A stretch of 64,000 nucleotides of DNA from Methanococcus maripaludis C5. GTDB lineage: Archaea > AGJL01 > Methanococci > Methanococcales > Methanococcaceae. The notes beneath the pieces are model-generated. The model did not search any database. It was given only the letters and a program-made list of their open reading frames with translations, and was not told the DNA's origin. The position numbers and the translations under genes are program-made. How positions within the stretch are numbered: the stretch's first letter is position 1; every line of letters starts with the position of its first letter. The stretch is taken from assembly GCF_000016125.1 (NCBI RefSeq), contig NC_009135.1, forward strand, positions 1,550,001 through 1,614,000. Reading direction: 5' to 3'. Shown piece by piece: positions 11,033 to 20,267 of this stretch.

Positions 11033-12112
11033 ATGGATTTGATGTCTTTTAAGGAAAAAGAAATCTCAAAAAAAGACTGCCTGGAACTATTTGAAGATAC
11101 TGAAAACTTTTTTGATGTAATAAAACTCGCAGATTCTATTAGAAAGGATATTGTCGGGGATACGGTAACTTATGTCGTTAATGCAAATATTAACTTTACA
11201 AACGTCTGTAGCGGAACCTGTAAATTCTGTGCATTTAAAGCAGAACATGGCGATCCGAATGCGTTTTTTTTAAATCCTGATGAAGTTGCTAAAAAAGCAC
11301 TTGAAGCTAGAAAAATTGGTGCTACTGAAGTTTGTATTCAGGGTGGCCTTTTAAAAGAAATTGATACCTATTTTCAAGCTGAAATTCTAAAAAAAGTTAA
11401 AAAAATCACTGAACCTTATGAAGAAATAGTTGTGCATGCATTTTCTCCAATGGAAGTTAAATCCGCTGCAGAAAATGCAGGATTAAGTGTAAACGAAGCT
11501 TTAAAAATTTTAAAAGAAAATGGTTTAAACAGCATGCCTGGAACTGCTGCTGAGATATTGAATGATGAAATAAGGTCTGAAATCTGCCCTACAAAATTAA
11601 AAACTTCCGAATGGATTGATGTTGTAACAAATGCACATAAAACTGGCATTAAAACAACGTGTACTATGATGTACGGCCATATCGAAGAAAATAAACATCT
11701 TGCGGAACACCTATCGATTTTAAGAAAAATTCAAAAGGAAACTGGCGGTTTTACAGAATTTGTACCATTGACATTTTTACATGAAAATGCGCCACTCCAC
11801 CATATGGAAAGAGTAAAAAGCGGAGCTTCTGGAATGCTTGATTTGAAAACTTACGCGATTTCAAGAATTTTCTTTAAAGATTACATCAAAAACATACAGA
11901 CTTCCTGGGTAAAACTTGGAACAAAATTAAGCCAAGTTTCACTAAATTGTGGTGCAAACGACATTGGCGGAACTTTGATGGAAGAAAGCATCTCAAAAGC
12001 AGCGGGTGGAAGTTACGGAACTTTCATGAGTGAAGAAAAATTAAAAGACATGATTTTAGCAGTTGGAAGAATTCCAAAACAGAGAAACACTGCTTACGAA
12101 ATTATAGAATAG
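11033..12112 (+). CDS. cofH: CofH, FO synthase subunit 2 (copy 2)
   Basis: A 359-residue paralogue of the preceding gene, with the same cluster motif C59-x3-C63-x2-C66 (CSGTCKFC) after NANINFTN, the form I associate with CofH proper. It starts behind TTGGTGATTTA, nearly the same ribosome site as copy 1. Expected reaction: joining the pyrimidine diamine of the riboflavin path with the hydroxybenzyl part of tyrosine. Both copies end with the same (R)(T/N)TxYEIIE tail. Two complete copies in tandem suggest either dosage or division of labour; nothing looks broken in either. Confidence 0.9.
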   Translation: MDLMSFKEKEISKKDCLELFEDTENFFDVIKLADSIRKDIVGDTVTYVVNANINFTNVCSGTCKFCAFKAEHGDPNAFFLNPDEVAKKALEARKIGATEVCIQGGLLKEIDTYFQAEILKKVKKITEPYEEIVVHAFSPMEVKSAAENAGLSVNEALKILKENGLNSMPGTAAEILNDEIRSEICPTKLKTSEWIDVVTNAHKTGIKTTCTMMYGHIEENKHLAEHLSILRKIQKETGGFTEFVPLTFLHENAPLHHMERVKSGASGMLDLKTYAISRIFFKDYIKNIQTSWVKLGTKLSQVSLNCGANDIGGTLMEESISKAAGGSYGTFMSEEKLKDMILAVGRIPKQRNTAYEIIE

Positions 12113-12217
12113 ATAAAATACTTTTCTTAATTTACTTTTTTAACCTAAACTTACTTATTCTTTAAAATATTATTTTAAACTGTTTTAAAATCTTGAAAAA
12201 TATTTAACTGTGAAAAT

Positions 12218-12697
12218 ATGGAAATAAAAAGAAGATACATGCTAAAAAAGAAAGAATTAAAGGAATTAAAGGATGAACTTGGAAATATTTTTGACGTTGA
12301 AAAAATAATTCCAAAAAAAGCAGTCGTTGAAAAAGCGGTAACCGAAGAAGGCGAAATAATCCTTTTAGACGGGACCCCTCTTGCAATGGTAAACAATGGA
12401 AGGATATTTCCAACATTGAAGTTCCTTTTAAATATGGATATCGAAAACAATAAGGTTACTGTAGACATGGGTGCCGTAAAATTCATCGCAAACGGTGCAG
12501 ACGTCATGGCCCCGGGAATCGTCGAAGCTGACGAAAATATCCAAGAAGGAGACATTGTATTCGTAGTTGACGTAACTCACAAAAAGCCTTTATCCGTTGG
12601 AGAAGCTTTGATGGGTGGAAAAACAATGGTTGAAGAAAAAAAAGGAAAAGCAATTAAAACCATCCATTTTATCGGCGATGAAATCTGGAAAATGTAA
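12218..12697 (+). CDS. PUA-domain RNA-binding protein (MCT-1/DUF1947 type)
   Basis: This protein of 159 residues has an N-terminal basic DUF1947-like part (1-75) and a C-terminal PUA domain (about 76-152) with the typical VDMGAVKFIANGADVMAPGI core. PUA domains bind structured RNA. The family is the archaeal counterpart of MCT-1/eIF2D N-terminal regions, so a role in translation or ribosome recycling is likely but unproven. It leads a tight set with a HemK2-like methyltransferase (13 bp gap) and a NIF3 protein (overlap). Confidence 0.82.
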   Translation: MEIKRRYMLKKKELKELKDELGNIFDVEKIIPKKAVVEKAVTEEGEIILLDGTPLAMVNNGRIFPTLKFLLNMDIENNKVTVDMGAVKFIANGADVMAPGIVEADENIQEGDIVFVVDVTHKKPLSVGEALMGGKTMVEEKKGKAIKTIHFIGDEIWKM

Positions 12698-12710
12698 AAA
12701 ATAGATTGTT

Positions 12711-13319
12711 ATGATAAAAATCATTGAAATAAACGGAATAAAGATAAAAACGCATCCTAATGTATATGTTCCTGCAGAAGATAGTGAACTTCTTATTGAA
12801 AATTTAGTTGATGTAAAAAATAAATCCGTTCTTGACGTAGGAACTGGAAGTGGAATTCAGGCAATAAATGCCGTAAAAAAGGGTGCCTCAAAAGTTATCG
12901 GAATCGATATAAACCCTTACGCAGTGGAATGTGCAAAAACAAATTCTAAATCAAACGAAATCAATTCCAAAAAGCTGTCATTTAAAACTGGCGATCTTTT
13001 CAAAAATATTGACGAAAAATTTGATGTGATTTTATTCAATGCCCCATATCTTCCAACATCTGATGAAGAAAAATTGGAAAAATACCTAAATTATGCATTT
13101 GATGGTGGAAAAAACGGAAGAGAGGTATTAGATAAATTTTTAGACGAAGTAATTAACCATTTAAATGAAAAAGGAACAGTTCAAATTCTACAGTCATCAC
13201 TTACTGATGGAAACAAAACCATAGAAAAAATGGAAAATTTGGGATTTGTTGCTAAACAGACTGGATCTTTAAAATTTTTATTTGAAGAATTACAGGTAAT
13301 TACGGGTTGGAAAAAATGA
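12711..13319 (+). CDS. HemK2/Mtq2-like glutamine N5-methyltransferase
   Basis: A class I methyltransferase of 202 residues. SAM-binding motif DVGTGSG (42-48), acidic GIDINP (64-69), and the catalytic loop at 110-113. This loop is Asn-Ala-Pro-Tyr rather than the standard NPPY of PrmC/HemK enzymes; the essential Asn and Tyr remain. Archaeal HemK2 forms methylate release factor aRF1 at its GGQ glutamine, which is the best guess. The N-terminal [10 protein letters not shown] segment matches the Mtq2 group. Its stop overlaps the next start (ATGA), so the two are translationally coupled. Confidence 0.82.
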   Translation: MIKIIEINGIKIKTHPNVYVPAEDSELLIENLVDVKNKSVLDVGTGSGIQAINAVKKGASKVIGIDINPYAVECAKTNSKSNEINSKKLSFKTGDLFKNIDEKFDVILFNAPYLPTSDEEKLEKYLNYAFDGGKNGREVLDKFLDEVINHLNEKGTVQILQSSLTDGNKTIEKMENLGFVAKQTGSLKFLFEELQVITGWKK

Positions 13320-14056
13320 AAGCTTTTGAAATCATAGAAATAATTGAAAAGTTTGCTCCAAAGGAACTTGCAATTCCGGGAGACAATATCGGGCTTCAGG
13401 TTGGACTGAATCTCGAAAAAAAAGTTGAAAAATTAGGAATTGCATTAGATGCGTCCCTAAAAGTTATAGAAAAAGCAAAATCCGAAGATATAGACTTTTT
13501 ATTTACTCACCACCCGATTTTAAAAGATCCAATAAGAAATTTCACGAGCACCATTTATAAAAAGTTGAAAATATTAACTGAAAAGGATATTCCATTATAT
13601 AGCGCACATACAAACCTCGATATATGTAAAAACGGACTTAATGATTGTTTGGCAGAATTATATGGTTTAAAAGATGTTAAAAATATATATGATGACGGTC
13701 TGGGAAGAATCGGAACCTTGGATGGAACATTCGAAGATATTTTAAAAATTACAAAAGAAAATATATTTACAGTTCCAGAAACCGTTGTTCCTAAAAGCAT
13801 ATACGATAAAAAACAGTTGAAAGTAGCAGTTCTTTCAGGATACGGCTTTTCACAAGATTCCATTCGATATGTATCAAATTTTGCAGACGTTTATATTTCT
13901 GGAGATTTAACGCACCACTCAAAAATAATTGCAGAAGAACTCGAACTAACCGTTATCGATGGAACTCATTACGGAACCGAAGTTTATGGCTTGAAATCAT
14001 TTTTAAAATACTTAGAAAAGAATATTCCTTGTAAAATCATACCATTAGATTTTTAA
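13316..14056 (+). CDS. NIF3 family dinuclear metal protein
   Basis: The 246-residue product starts at ATG 13316, overlapping the previous stop by three bases; an in-frame TTG at 13307 is less likely. Metal ligands of the NIF3 fold are visible: FTHH (H65, H66), YSAHTNLD (H98, D102) and near the C-terminus THH plus DGTHYGTE. The family forms toroidal hexamers with two metal ions; it has been called GTP cyclohydrolase-like, but its biological substrate is unsettled. Co-operonic with the HemK2-like gene. Confidence 0.88.
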   Translation: MKAFEIIEIIEKFAPKELAIPGDNIGLQVGLNLEKKVEKLGIALDASLKVIEKAKSEDIDFLFTHHPILKDPIRNFTSTIYKKLKILTEKDIPLYSAHTNLDICKNGLNDCLAELYGLKDVKNIYDDGLGRIGTLDGTFEDILKITKENIFTVPETVVPKSIYDKKQLKVAVLSGYGFSQDSIRYVSNFADVYISGDLTHHSKIIAEELELTVIDGTHYGTEVYGLKSFLKYLEKNIPCKIIPLDF

Positions 14057-14181
14057 ATATATTTAAACTCTTTTTTGCGGATTTTATAATTAAATCATAA
14101 AATTATTATACCAATTAGAAACCATATTATGTATGTCACTATTTATAATCACGGTTTATAATCATTTTTAACGGTGGGAAC

Positions 14182-15093
14182 ATGGAACTTACAATAGTTC
14201 AGAAAGAGATACTTCAAGAATTAATTTCAATTTACAGGGAAAAAAATAAGGCTGTAAAAGGAACAGAAATTGCAATTCGATTAAGCAGAAATCCTGGAAC
14301 AATTAGAAACCAGATGCAGGCATTAAGAGCGTTGAATCTTGTTGATGGAGTTCCCGGTCCAAAAGGTGGATACATTCCAACAAGTTTAACATATCGTTCA
14401 CTCGGACTTGAAACAGAGGAAGAAATTACCGTTCCAATTTATAAAAATGAAAATCTTGTTGAAGGGGTTAGTGTTACAAAAATTGTGTTTGATACCGTAA
14501 CAAGAGAAAAATCATGTTCTTCAAAAATATACGTTAATGGGGACACTAGAAAATTTTCAGAAGGGGATATTGTAAAAGTTGGACCAACACACCACAACAA
14601 AATTGTGATTTTGGGAAAAATCGTCGGAAGAGATGATATCAACCATATTTTATTAATGGATGTAATAAGTGTTGCGAGCGTTCCGGGAATCTCTGTGGGG
14701 GACGTTGGAATAAAAGAAAAATTAATATATATTACTCCTGAAAAAACGATTCGAGATGCCGCAAAGCTACTTGCAGATGCAAATATAAGCGGAATTCCCG
14801 TAATGGATGGAAAAAAGCTTCTTGGAGTATTAAGCCTACATGATGTCGCAGAAGCAGTTTCAAGAGGTCTTGAAAATGAAAATGTAACAGAATTAATGGC
14901 TGAAAAAATATATACCGTTTCAAAAAATGAAAAAATATATGATGCATTAATTTTGATGGAAAAATATAACGTTGGAAGGTTAATTGTAGTGGATAACGAA
15001 GAATATGCAGTTGGGATCCTTACCAGAACCGATATTTTGAATCTAATTGAAGGAACAATATTTCCAAAAATTCTTAAAAAGTATTTGAAATAA
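14182..15093 (+). CDS. HTH/CBS-domain transcriptional regulator
   Basis: The 303-residue protein has three parts. Residues 1-70 form a winged helix (KGTEIAIRLSRNPGTIRNQMQALRALNLV). About 75-160 is a DUF293-like middle domain. About 175-295 holds two CBS motifs, each with the (G)IPVxD and GxLxxxDI/V signatures, which bind adenine nucleotides. The architecture indicates gene control answering to cell energy or SAM level; targets unknown. ATG 14182 follows GGTGGG. It stops only 15 bp before the GT-C gene and may be in the same transcript. Confidence 0.85.
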   Translation: MELTIVQKEILQELISIYREKNKAVKGTEIAIRLSRNPGTIRNQMQALRALNLVDGVPGPKGGYIPTSLTYRSLGLETEEEITVPIYKNENLVEGVSVTKIVFDTVTREKSCSSKIYVNGDTRKFSEGDIVKVGPTHHNKIVILGKIVGRDDINHILLMDVISVASVPGISVGDVGIKEKLIYITPEKTIRDAAKLLADANISGIPVMDGKKLLGVLSLHDVAEAVSRGLENENVTELMAEKIYTVSKNEKIYDALILMEKYNVGRLIVVDNEEYAVGILTRTDILNLIEGTIFPKILKKYLK

Positions 15094-15108
15094 TTACGGG
15101 TGAGTTTT

Positions 15109-16947
15109 GTGAAAAATATTAAATTAAAACTACCGATTTTTTTATTAATTTTTTATATATTATTTGGAGTTTTTTTACAGTACGGTGGAACTTCAGAGTT
15201 TCAGTCACTCCCATCACCAATTTATGGTGGAGATTATTACTACCAAATGGGTTCAGTCATGCATATCTTATCTGGCGGAGATCCTTTTGAAAGTTCTTCT
15301 ATTTTAGGCGGAACTCCCGGATATTTACCACTTTATGGAATAATATGTGCAGAATTCTGTAAAATATTTGAGGTAGATGCATTTCAGGGGATGATCTATT
15401 TATCAACAGTATTGTTTGCATTGGGAAGTATCATTTGGTTTATTGCATTTAAAACATTGTTTAAAAACGAATGGGTTTCATTGATCGGTGTCGTGTTAGC
15501 AAATGGAATTTCGATATACCCCTTATTAAAATACACACCATTTACAAAACAGATTATGATTCCACTATTTATTCTTGTGTTGTACCTGTCATTTAACAAT
15601 AAAAAAACATTAAATTATGGTTTTTTAGGAATAATTTATGGATTACTCGCAATATCCCATACTGTGGCATTTGTTGGTGCAACATTAATTATTACTACCT
15701 TCATAACATATGAAATTTACAAAAAATATCAATTTAACAGTATAAACGGTATTAAAGAATACATTGTAGAAAATTGGAAAAAATTGGGGCTGTTTACAAT
15801 TTTTGGCTTACCGATATCCATGCTATACTGGTATAAACCAATATTTATACTGAAGCTAGTTAGGCCTTATGATAGGCTCCATATGGATACTCCAGATTTT
15901 GGAAGGATAGACATACAAATTAAGTTTTTCATCGATAGCATCCTACAATATATATTCAATATCAAATCAGCTGTCGGAATAATTTCTTCGGTAATATTAA
16001 TTGTAGGGATATTTTCATTGTATAAATCTAGAGAAGAAGAAAATCGATTCTTTAAATTATTCGTATTTGGTTCCCTTTTCGCAACCTTCTGCTACATAAT
16101 AACAGAACCGCTTTTAAAAATGAATTTCGTTCCAACATACATGTCTTCATTTTACCTTTGGGTATCGGCATTATTAATTTCACTTTGTGGTTTAAATTAT
16201 ATCTATGAACAATTAATTAAAAATTCAGATAAAGTAACAAAGAATATGATTGTTTTTGGATCATTATTTTTATTACTGACTGCAAATAGTGCATACATGT
16301 TCTCAAACTACATAAATAATGACCAATGGGCAGAAGCAGGTCGCTCAGAATTTTCAGAGTTACATGTTTCTTTAAATAATTATTTGATAGAGAATACTGA
16401 TATTAATGATGTAATATTATCTACAAAAGAATTGAGTTTTGCGTTAAACGGATTAAGTGGCAGAAAAGTACTTGTTAATCGTTGGGCGCAACAAAATGAC
16501 CCATATACTAATTTACCTGAACGAGACATGATTGCTGCAATTATATTATATGGTAATGATACTGAAAAGAAATTGGAACTGATTGAAAAATATAATATAC
16601 AATATTTATACTGGGATTACTACTGGATTAACTCAGAATACCAATTTGATGATAATAATAATTTAATTGGTATGTACGATCCATTAATTGCGTATTCTGA
16701 TGATTCCTTGAAAACGGAACTTATGGAAAATAATGTTTCGTATTATGAAATGAATTACTGGGTAGATCCATCACAAAGACGTGATGATATCAGAAAATAC
16801 GATTTGATGTATATTTCTCCGGAAAACTACAGAAGCTACCAAATGCCATGGAATACTAATTTAAATGAATATTTAACTGAAGTTTGGAATTATAGTTACC
16901 AAGATCAAAAAATCGCTGTACTTTATAAAATTAATGTGAAAAAATGA
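15109..16947 (+). CDS. GT-C type membrane glycosyltransferase-like protein
   Basis: A protein of 612 residues, GTG start at 15109. A GTG at 15100 is inside the GGGTGAG ribosome site, so it is not chosen. About ten or more membrane spans occupy residues 5-410, followed by a soluble C-terminal domain of about 200 residues. The first outer loop has IYGGDYYYQMGS, an acidic motif of the kind found in lipid-sugar-dependent GT-C enzymes. Together with a dolichyl-phosphate-sugar synthase-like GT2 and a flippase-like protein directly downstream, it suggests transfer of a lipid-linked sugar outside the membrane. It is too short for, and lacks the WWDYG motif of, oligosaccharyltransferase AglB. Confidence 0.65.
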   Translation: MKNIKLKLPIFLLIFYILFGVFLQYGGTSEFQSLPSPIYGGDYYYQMGSVMHILSGGDPFESSSILGGTPGYLPLYGIICAEFCKIFEVDAFQGMIYLSTVLFALGSIIWFIAFKTLFKNEWVSLIGVVLANGISIYPLLKYTPFTKQIMIPLFILVLYLSFNNKKTLNYGFLGIIYGLLAISHTVAFVGATLIITTFITYEIYKKYQFNSINGIKEYIVENWKKLGLFTIFGLPISMLYWYKPIFILKLVRPYDRLHMDTPDFGRIDIQIKFFIDSILQYIFNIKSAVGIISSVILIVGIFSLYKSREEENRFFKLFVFGSLFATFCYIITEPLLKMNFVPTYMSSFYLWVSALLISLCGLNYIYEQLIKNSDKVTKNMIVFGSLFLLLTANSAYMFSNYINNDQWAEAGRSEFSELHVSLNNYLIENTDINDVILSTKELSFALNGLSGRKVLVNRWAQQNDPYTNLPERDMIAAIILYGNDTEKKLELIEKYNIQYLYWDYYWINSEYQFDDNNNLIGMYDPLIAYSDDSLKTELMENNVSYYEMNYWVDPSQRRDDIRKYDLMYISPENYRSYQMPWNTNLNEYLTEVWNYSYQDQKIAVLYKINVKK

Positions 16948-17648
16948 AACTTTCGATAATTATCCCTGCATACAATGAAGAAAAAACAATCCTAAAAACG
17001 CTTGAAGAAGTTGTTGCTGTAACTTTGCCGGTTGATAAAGAGATAATTATAGTAAACGATGGATCTACAGATGGAACGGAACAGATTATAGAAAATTCGA
17101 TTAAAAAATTTCCTGAATCGAATATTAAGTTATTAAGTAAAAAAAATGGCGGTAAAGGCAGTGCATTAAAAGAAGGGATGCGAAAGTCCACAGGAGATAT
17201 TATCATTATTCAGGATGCTGATTTAGAATACGACCCAAACGACTACTCAAAATTAATAAAACCAATTTTGGAAAAAAAAGCAAAAATAGTTTATGGTTCA
17301 CGGATTAAAAATAAGGACAATAAATACTCCCATATTTCATTTTTAATCGGAGGCATAGGTGTAACTTTAGCCACTGACGTTTTATATGGTGTATTTTTAA
17401 CAGATGAACCTACCTGTTATAAAGTATTTCATTCTGATTTGAAAGATATTTTAGTAAATGCAGAAGGGAATGGTTTTGAATGGGAACCTGAAATCACTGC
17501 CAAAATAATTAGAAAAGGTTATAAAATCAAAGAAATTCCAATAAATTATTACCCGAGAACTAAAAAAGAGGGTAAAAAAATTAAATGGTCTGATGGCGTT
17601 AAAGCAATTGAAACGCTTTTAAAATGGAGATTTAAAAAAATAAATTAA
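16944..17648 (+). CDS. GT2 glycosyltransferase, dolichyl-phosphate sugar synthase-like
   Basis: A family 2 glycosyltransferase of 234 residues. Signatures: IIPAYNEE (6-13), VNDGSTDGT (37-45) and the metal/donor motif QDADLEYDP (90-98), the same as in dolichol-phosphate mannose synthases. No C-terminal membrane anchor. It overlaps the GT-C gene stop by four bases (ATGA), so it is probably made together with it and supplies its polyprenyl-phosphate sugar donor at the inner membrane face. The sugar is unknown. Confidence 0.88.
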   Translation: MKLSIIIPAYNEEKTILKTLEEVVAVTLPVDKEIIIVNDGSTDGTEQIIENSIKKFPESNIKLLSKKNGGKGSALKEGMRKSTGDIIIIQDADLEYDPNDYSKLIKPILEKKAKIVYGSRIKNKDNKYSHISFLIGGIGVTLATDVLYGVFLTDEPTCYKVFHSDLKDILVNAEGNGFEWEPEITAKIIRKGYKIKEIPINYYPRTKKEGKKIKWSDGVKAIETLLKWRFKKIN

Positions 17649-17668
17649 ATTAAAAATCGAGTGAAATT

Positions 17669-18634
17669 TTGCAGAATTTAAAAAAACATTTTCTAAATAA
17701 AAAGACATTCCTATCTTTTTTGATATCTTTTTTGATACTTTATTGGATTTTTTTAAAATTGGATTTTTTTATACTAATTAATACCCTTAAAAATGCAAAT
17801 TTTGCATGGTTTTTTGTGGCGTTGGTGTTTTATTATGCATCAATTTTCTTAAAAAGTATTCGATGGAAATTGTTGTTAAATGATGCAGGTATTGATATCA
17901 AATTAAAAGATGTTTCCATGATATTTTATCTATCAATGTTTGTGAACTCCATAATACCTGCAAAAATAGGTGATCTCTATAGAAGTTATCTCCTAAAACA
18001 AAAAACCAATGACCCAATATCTTTGAGTATTTCTACAGTTTTTTTAGAACGAATCTTTGATCTGAGTACTATGATACCCATTCTTTTAATTTTTGCATAT
18101 ATTTCATTTGAAAAAGGTATTCCTTTTGAAATAATTATTACACTAAAATACGGAATTTTAATAATATTTGCATTAATACTGATAACCTTGATTTTTTTAA
18201 AAATTAACAGGTATTTTGTAAAAAATACGGAATTTAAAGTTGTGGGAAATATTTTAAGTAATTTTGAAAGGGGACTTCGTACATTGAAAATAAGTTCGAT
18301 CCCGAAATTATTGTTTATTTCGATAATTTCCTGGATAACTGAAGGATTTACAATTTACTTCATATTTTTTGCATTGGGGCTAAATTATGGATTAATATTC
18401 CCGATATTTACGGATTTATCGGGTTCACTATTAACTGCAGTTCCATTCACCCCGTCTGGACTTGGCGTGGTTGAATATGCGTTAATATTTATATTAAATC
18501 TTAAAAATATTGGAATAACTGAAAGTTCCGCAGTTGTGGTTTTGTACCGCCTAATATCGTACTTTAGTATTATATTTTTCGGAACTATTTTGAATTTTTG
18601 GTACGATTTTAACCTAAAAAAATATTTAAAATAA
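17669..18634 (+). CDS. lysylphosphatidylglycerol-synthase-TM/UPF0104 family membrane protein
   Basis: The 321-residue integral membrane protein has about eight spans. Start is TTG at 17669 behind GAGTGA; no ATG is better placed. Motifs include KSIRWKLLL, VNSIIPAKIGDLYRSYLL, VFLERIFDL and the late PFTPSGLGVVEY loop, all typical of the LPG_synthase_TM/AglD-C group. Members next to GT2 genes are thought to flip or shield polyprenyl-linked sugars. It lies 20 bp after the GT2 gene, completing a GT-C, GT2, flippase-like set. Convergent with hisE. Confidence 0.78.
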   Translation: MQNLKKHFLNKKTFLSFLISFLILYWIFLKLDFFILINTLKNANFAWFFVALVFYYASIFLKSIRWKLLLNDAGIDIKLKDVSMIFYLSMFVNSIIPAKIGDLYRSYLLKQKTNDPISLSISTVFLERIFDLSTMIPILLIFAYISFEKGIPFEIIITLKYGILIIFALILITLIFLKINRYFVKNTEFKVVGNILSNFERGLRTLKISSIPKLLFISIISWITEGFTIYFIFFALGLNYGLIFPIFTDLSGSLLTAVPFTPSGLGVVEYALIFILNLKNIGITESSAVVVLYRLISYFSIIFFGTILNFWYDFNLKKYLK

Positions 18635-18635
18635 G

Positions 18636-18926
18636 TTATTTCATTCTTTTCTTGAATTCTTCACTCAATTCTTCATACGTAATTCCTGATTTTGCGAGCA
18701 ATACCATTGTATGGAATATTAAATCCGCGCTTTCGTAAATTATTTCTGCTTTGTTGTTATCTTTTGCTGCAAGGATAACTTCTGCGGCTTCTTCACCGAC
18801 CTTTTCACAGATTTTATTTACAGCTGTCTTTTTGTCGTCAGTTGTTATTTTAACAACGTATGAACCTTCAGGTTTTTCCTGAATTCTTTTCTCGATTGTA
18901 GAATAAACTTCTTTTAAAACATTCAT
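18636..18926 (-). CDS. hisE: phosphoribosyl-ATP pyrophosphatase HisE
   Basis: The 96-residue all-alpha protein performs the second step of histidine synthesis, hydrolysing PR-ATP to PR-AMP. Signature: [15 protein letters not shown] and [14 protein letters not shown], the MazG-like metal-binding helices. It is the stand-alone archaeal form, not fused to HisI. The ATG follows TTAGTGATTTT. It is 38 bp downstream of ribH on the same strand; the two pathways are unrelated. Confidence 0.93.
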   Translation of the reverse strand: MNVLKEVYSTIEKRIQEKPEGSYVVKITTDDKKTAVNKICEKVGEEAAEVILAAKDNNKAEIIYESADLIFHTMVLLAKSGITYEELSEEFKKRMK

Positions 18927-18964
18927 AAAATCACTAAAAAAAGATTAATAAATTTAATTTTAAA

Positions 18965-19378
18965 TTATTGGATTTCTTTAAGTCTTTTTACCATTTTAAC
19001 AGCAGCTTCAACTGCATTCTTACCATAATCGATTCTATCTTCAGCTTGCATTCTTGTCATTCCTGGACCCGCAATTCCAAGTGCAACTGGTTTTCCAAAT
19101 TCTAAAGATAAGTCTGCGATTTTTCTTGCTGCATTTTGAACCACAATTTCATCGTGTTCAGTGTCCCCTTCGATAACGCAACCGATTGTAACAACTGCAT
19201 CGATATCGTCTTTTTGGAGGAGTGTTTTGATTGCAAGAGGCATATCAAATGATCCTGGAACCATTACTTTGCATGAAACATCTGCACCTAAAAACGCAGC
19301 GTGTTCTTCTGCCAATTTTTCCATCATAAATGTTAAATCTCTGTTGAATTCTGCGATAACAAATCCTAATTTGACCAT
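18965..19378 (-). CDS. ribH: 6,7-dimethyl-8-ribityllumazine synthase
   Basis: This 137-residue enzyme of riboflavin synthesis condenses 5-amino-6-ribitylaminouracil with dihydroxybutanone phosphate. Signatures: GSFDMPLAIK (substrate site), GCVIEGDTEHDEIV with catalytic His, and AEDRIDYGKNAVEAAVKM at the C-terminus. Its pyrimidine substrate is the same as that of CofH (9840-12112), so flavin and F420 synthesis branch here. ATG 19378 after GGGTG. Not to be confused with archaeal riboflavin synthase RibC, which uses two lumazine molecules. Confidence 0.9.
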   Translation of the reverse strand: MVKLGFVIAEFNRDLTFMMEKLAEEHAAFLGADVSCKVMVPGSFDMPLAIKTLLQKDDIDAVVTIGCVIEGDTEHDEIVVQNAARKIADLSLEFGKPVALGIAGPGMTRMQAEDRIDYGKNAVEAAVKMVKRLKEIQ

Positions 19379-19426
19379 TTTTTCACCCGATTAATTTACA
19401 TCACTAGTCACATTGATTTTTAAACA

Positions 19427-19909
19427 TTATAAGTTTTTTGATAATTCGACATACCTTTTTGCATTCTCTCTTATTGAATCTACTTCTTCATCAGTTAAAG
19501 TTCTCACAACTTTTCCAGGAACCCCTAAAACAAGACTGTTTGGTGGAATTTCTTTATTTTGGGATACAAGCGCATTTGCCCCAATTATTGAGTTTTTACC
19601 GATTTTTGCACCTGTTAATATAGTCGAATTCATTCCGATAAGAACGTTTTCTTCGATAGTACATCCATGAACTACTGCAGCGTGCCCTACAGAAACGCCT
19701 TCTCCAATAAAAACAGGAGCGCCTATGGAGCCGTGAACAACACAGTTATCCTGTATGTTTGAATTATCTTTAATCGTTATTTTACTAATATCTGCCCTTA
19801 ATACAGCCCCGTACCAAATATTTGCATTTTCACAGAGTTCAACGTCCCCCATAATCGAAGCATTTTCCGCGACCTTTGCTGTTTTTGCTATTTTTTTTGT
19901 TTTTGCCAT
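19427..19909 (-). CDS. gamma-carbonic anhydrase-like hexapeptide protein
   Basis: A left-handed beta-helix protein of 160 residues with repeated hexapeptides. The three zinc histidines of the Cam/CamH class are present (H59 in CVVHG, H76 and H81 in GHAAVVHG), as are R38, D40 and Q53 near the site. Members hydrate CO2 or act as acyltransferase-like scaffolds; the acidic proton-shuttle loop of Cam is missing, so the CamH/YrdA class fits best. A CO2-hydrating role would suit a CO2-reducing methanogen but is inference. Confidence 0.82.
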   Translation of the reverse strand: MAKTKKIAKTAKVAENASIMGDVELCENANIWYGAVLRADISKITIKDNSNIQDNCVVHGSIGAPVFIGEGVSVGHAAVVHGCTIEENVLIGMNSTILTGAKIGKNSIIGANALVSQNKEIPPNSLVLGVPGKVVRTLTDEEVDSIRENAKRYVELSKNL

Positions 19910-19938
19910 TAAATCACCATTACTAAAAATATTAAAAA

Positions 19939-20211
19939 TTATCTTACCTTATAGACTTTATCCCATTCTCGCTCGAATTCATCCATGAAGATCAAAGTTT
20001 TATCGACTTCTATTGCACAGATCTGCTGAAAACCAATTACTGCAAAGTTTCTCTTGTCTTCGTTAAATAATAACGTACCAGTACCTTTTCCAGTTTCTAA
20101 ATATTTAATATACTTATTTTTAAGTTTTACTACAGCTTCAAAGTCATATTCTCCTTCCACAGTGCTTCCGGGGTAGTGTATCTTGATATATAGAGTTGGT
20201 CTTTTCTTCAA
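19939..20211 (-). CDS. small conserved protein, unknown
   Basis: Product of 90 residues. Start is TTG at 20211, chosen because a perfect GGAGGTG lies 5 bp upstream. No membrane segment and no recognised motif; the sequence alternates short strands (TLYIKIHYPG, DFEAVVKLKN, TGTLLFNE, FAVIGFQQICAIEV), suggesting a small beta-rich domain. It shares a divergent promoter region with the B12-type radical SAM gene and is 29 bp upstream of the gamma-carbonic-anhydrase-like gene, likely in one transcript. Confidence 0.7.
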   Translation of the reverse strand: MKKRPTLYIKIHYPGSTVEGEYDFEAVVKLKNKYIKYLETGKGTGTLLFNEDKRNFAVIGFQQICAIEVDKTLIFMDEFEREWDKVYKVR

Positions 20212-20267
20212 AAAGGCACCTCCAAACTACTGTCAATTTTATATACCAATCATAATTATTTAAAGTT

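Noticed and set aside
15109-16947. Oligosaccharyltransferase AglB
   Set aside because: Only 612 residues and no WWDYG motif; a different GT-C class is more likely.
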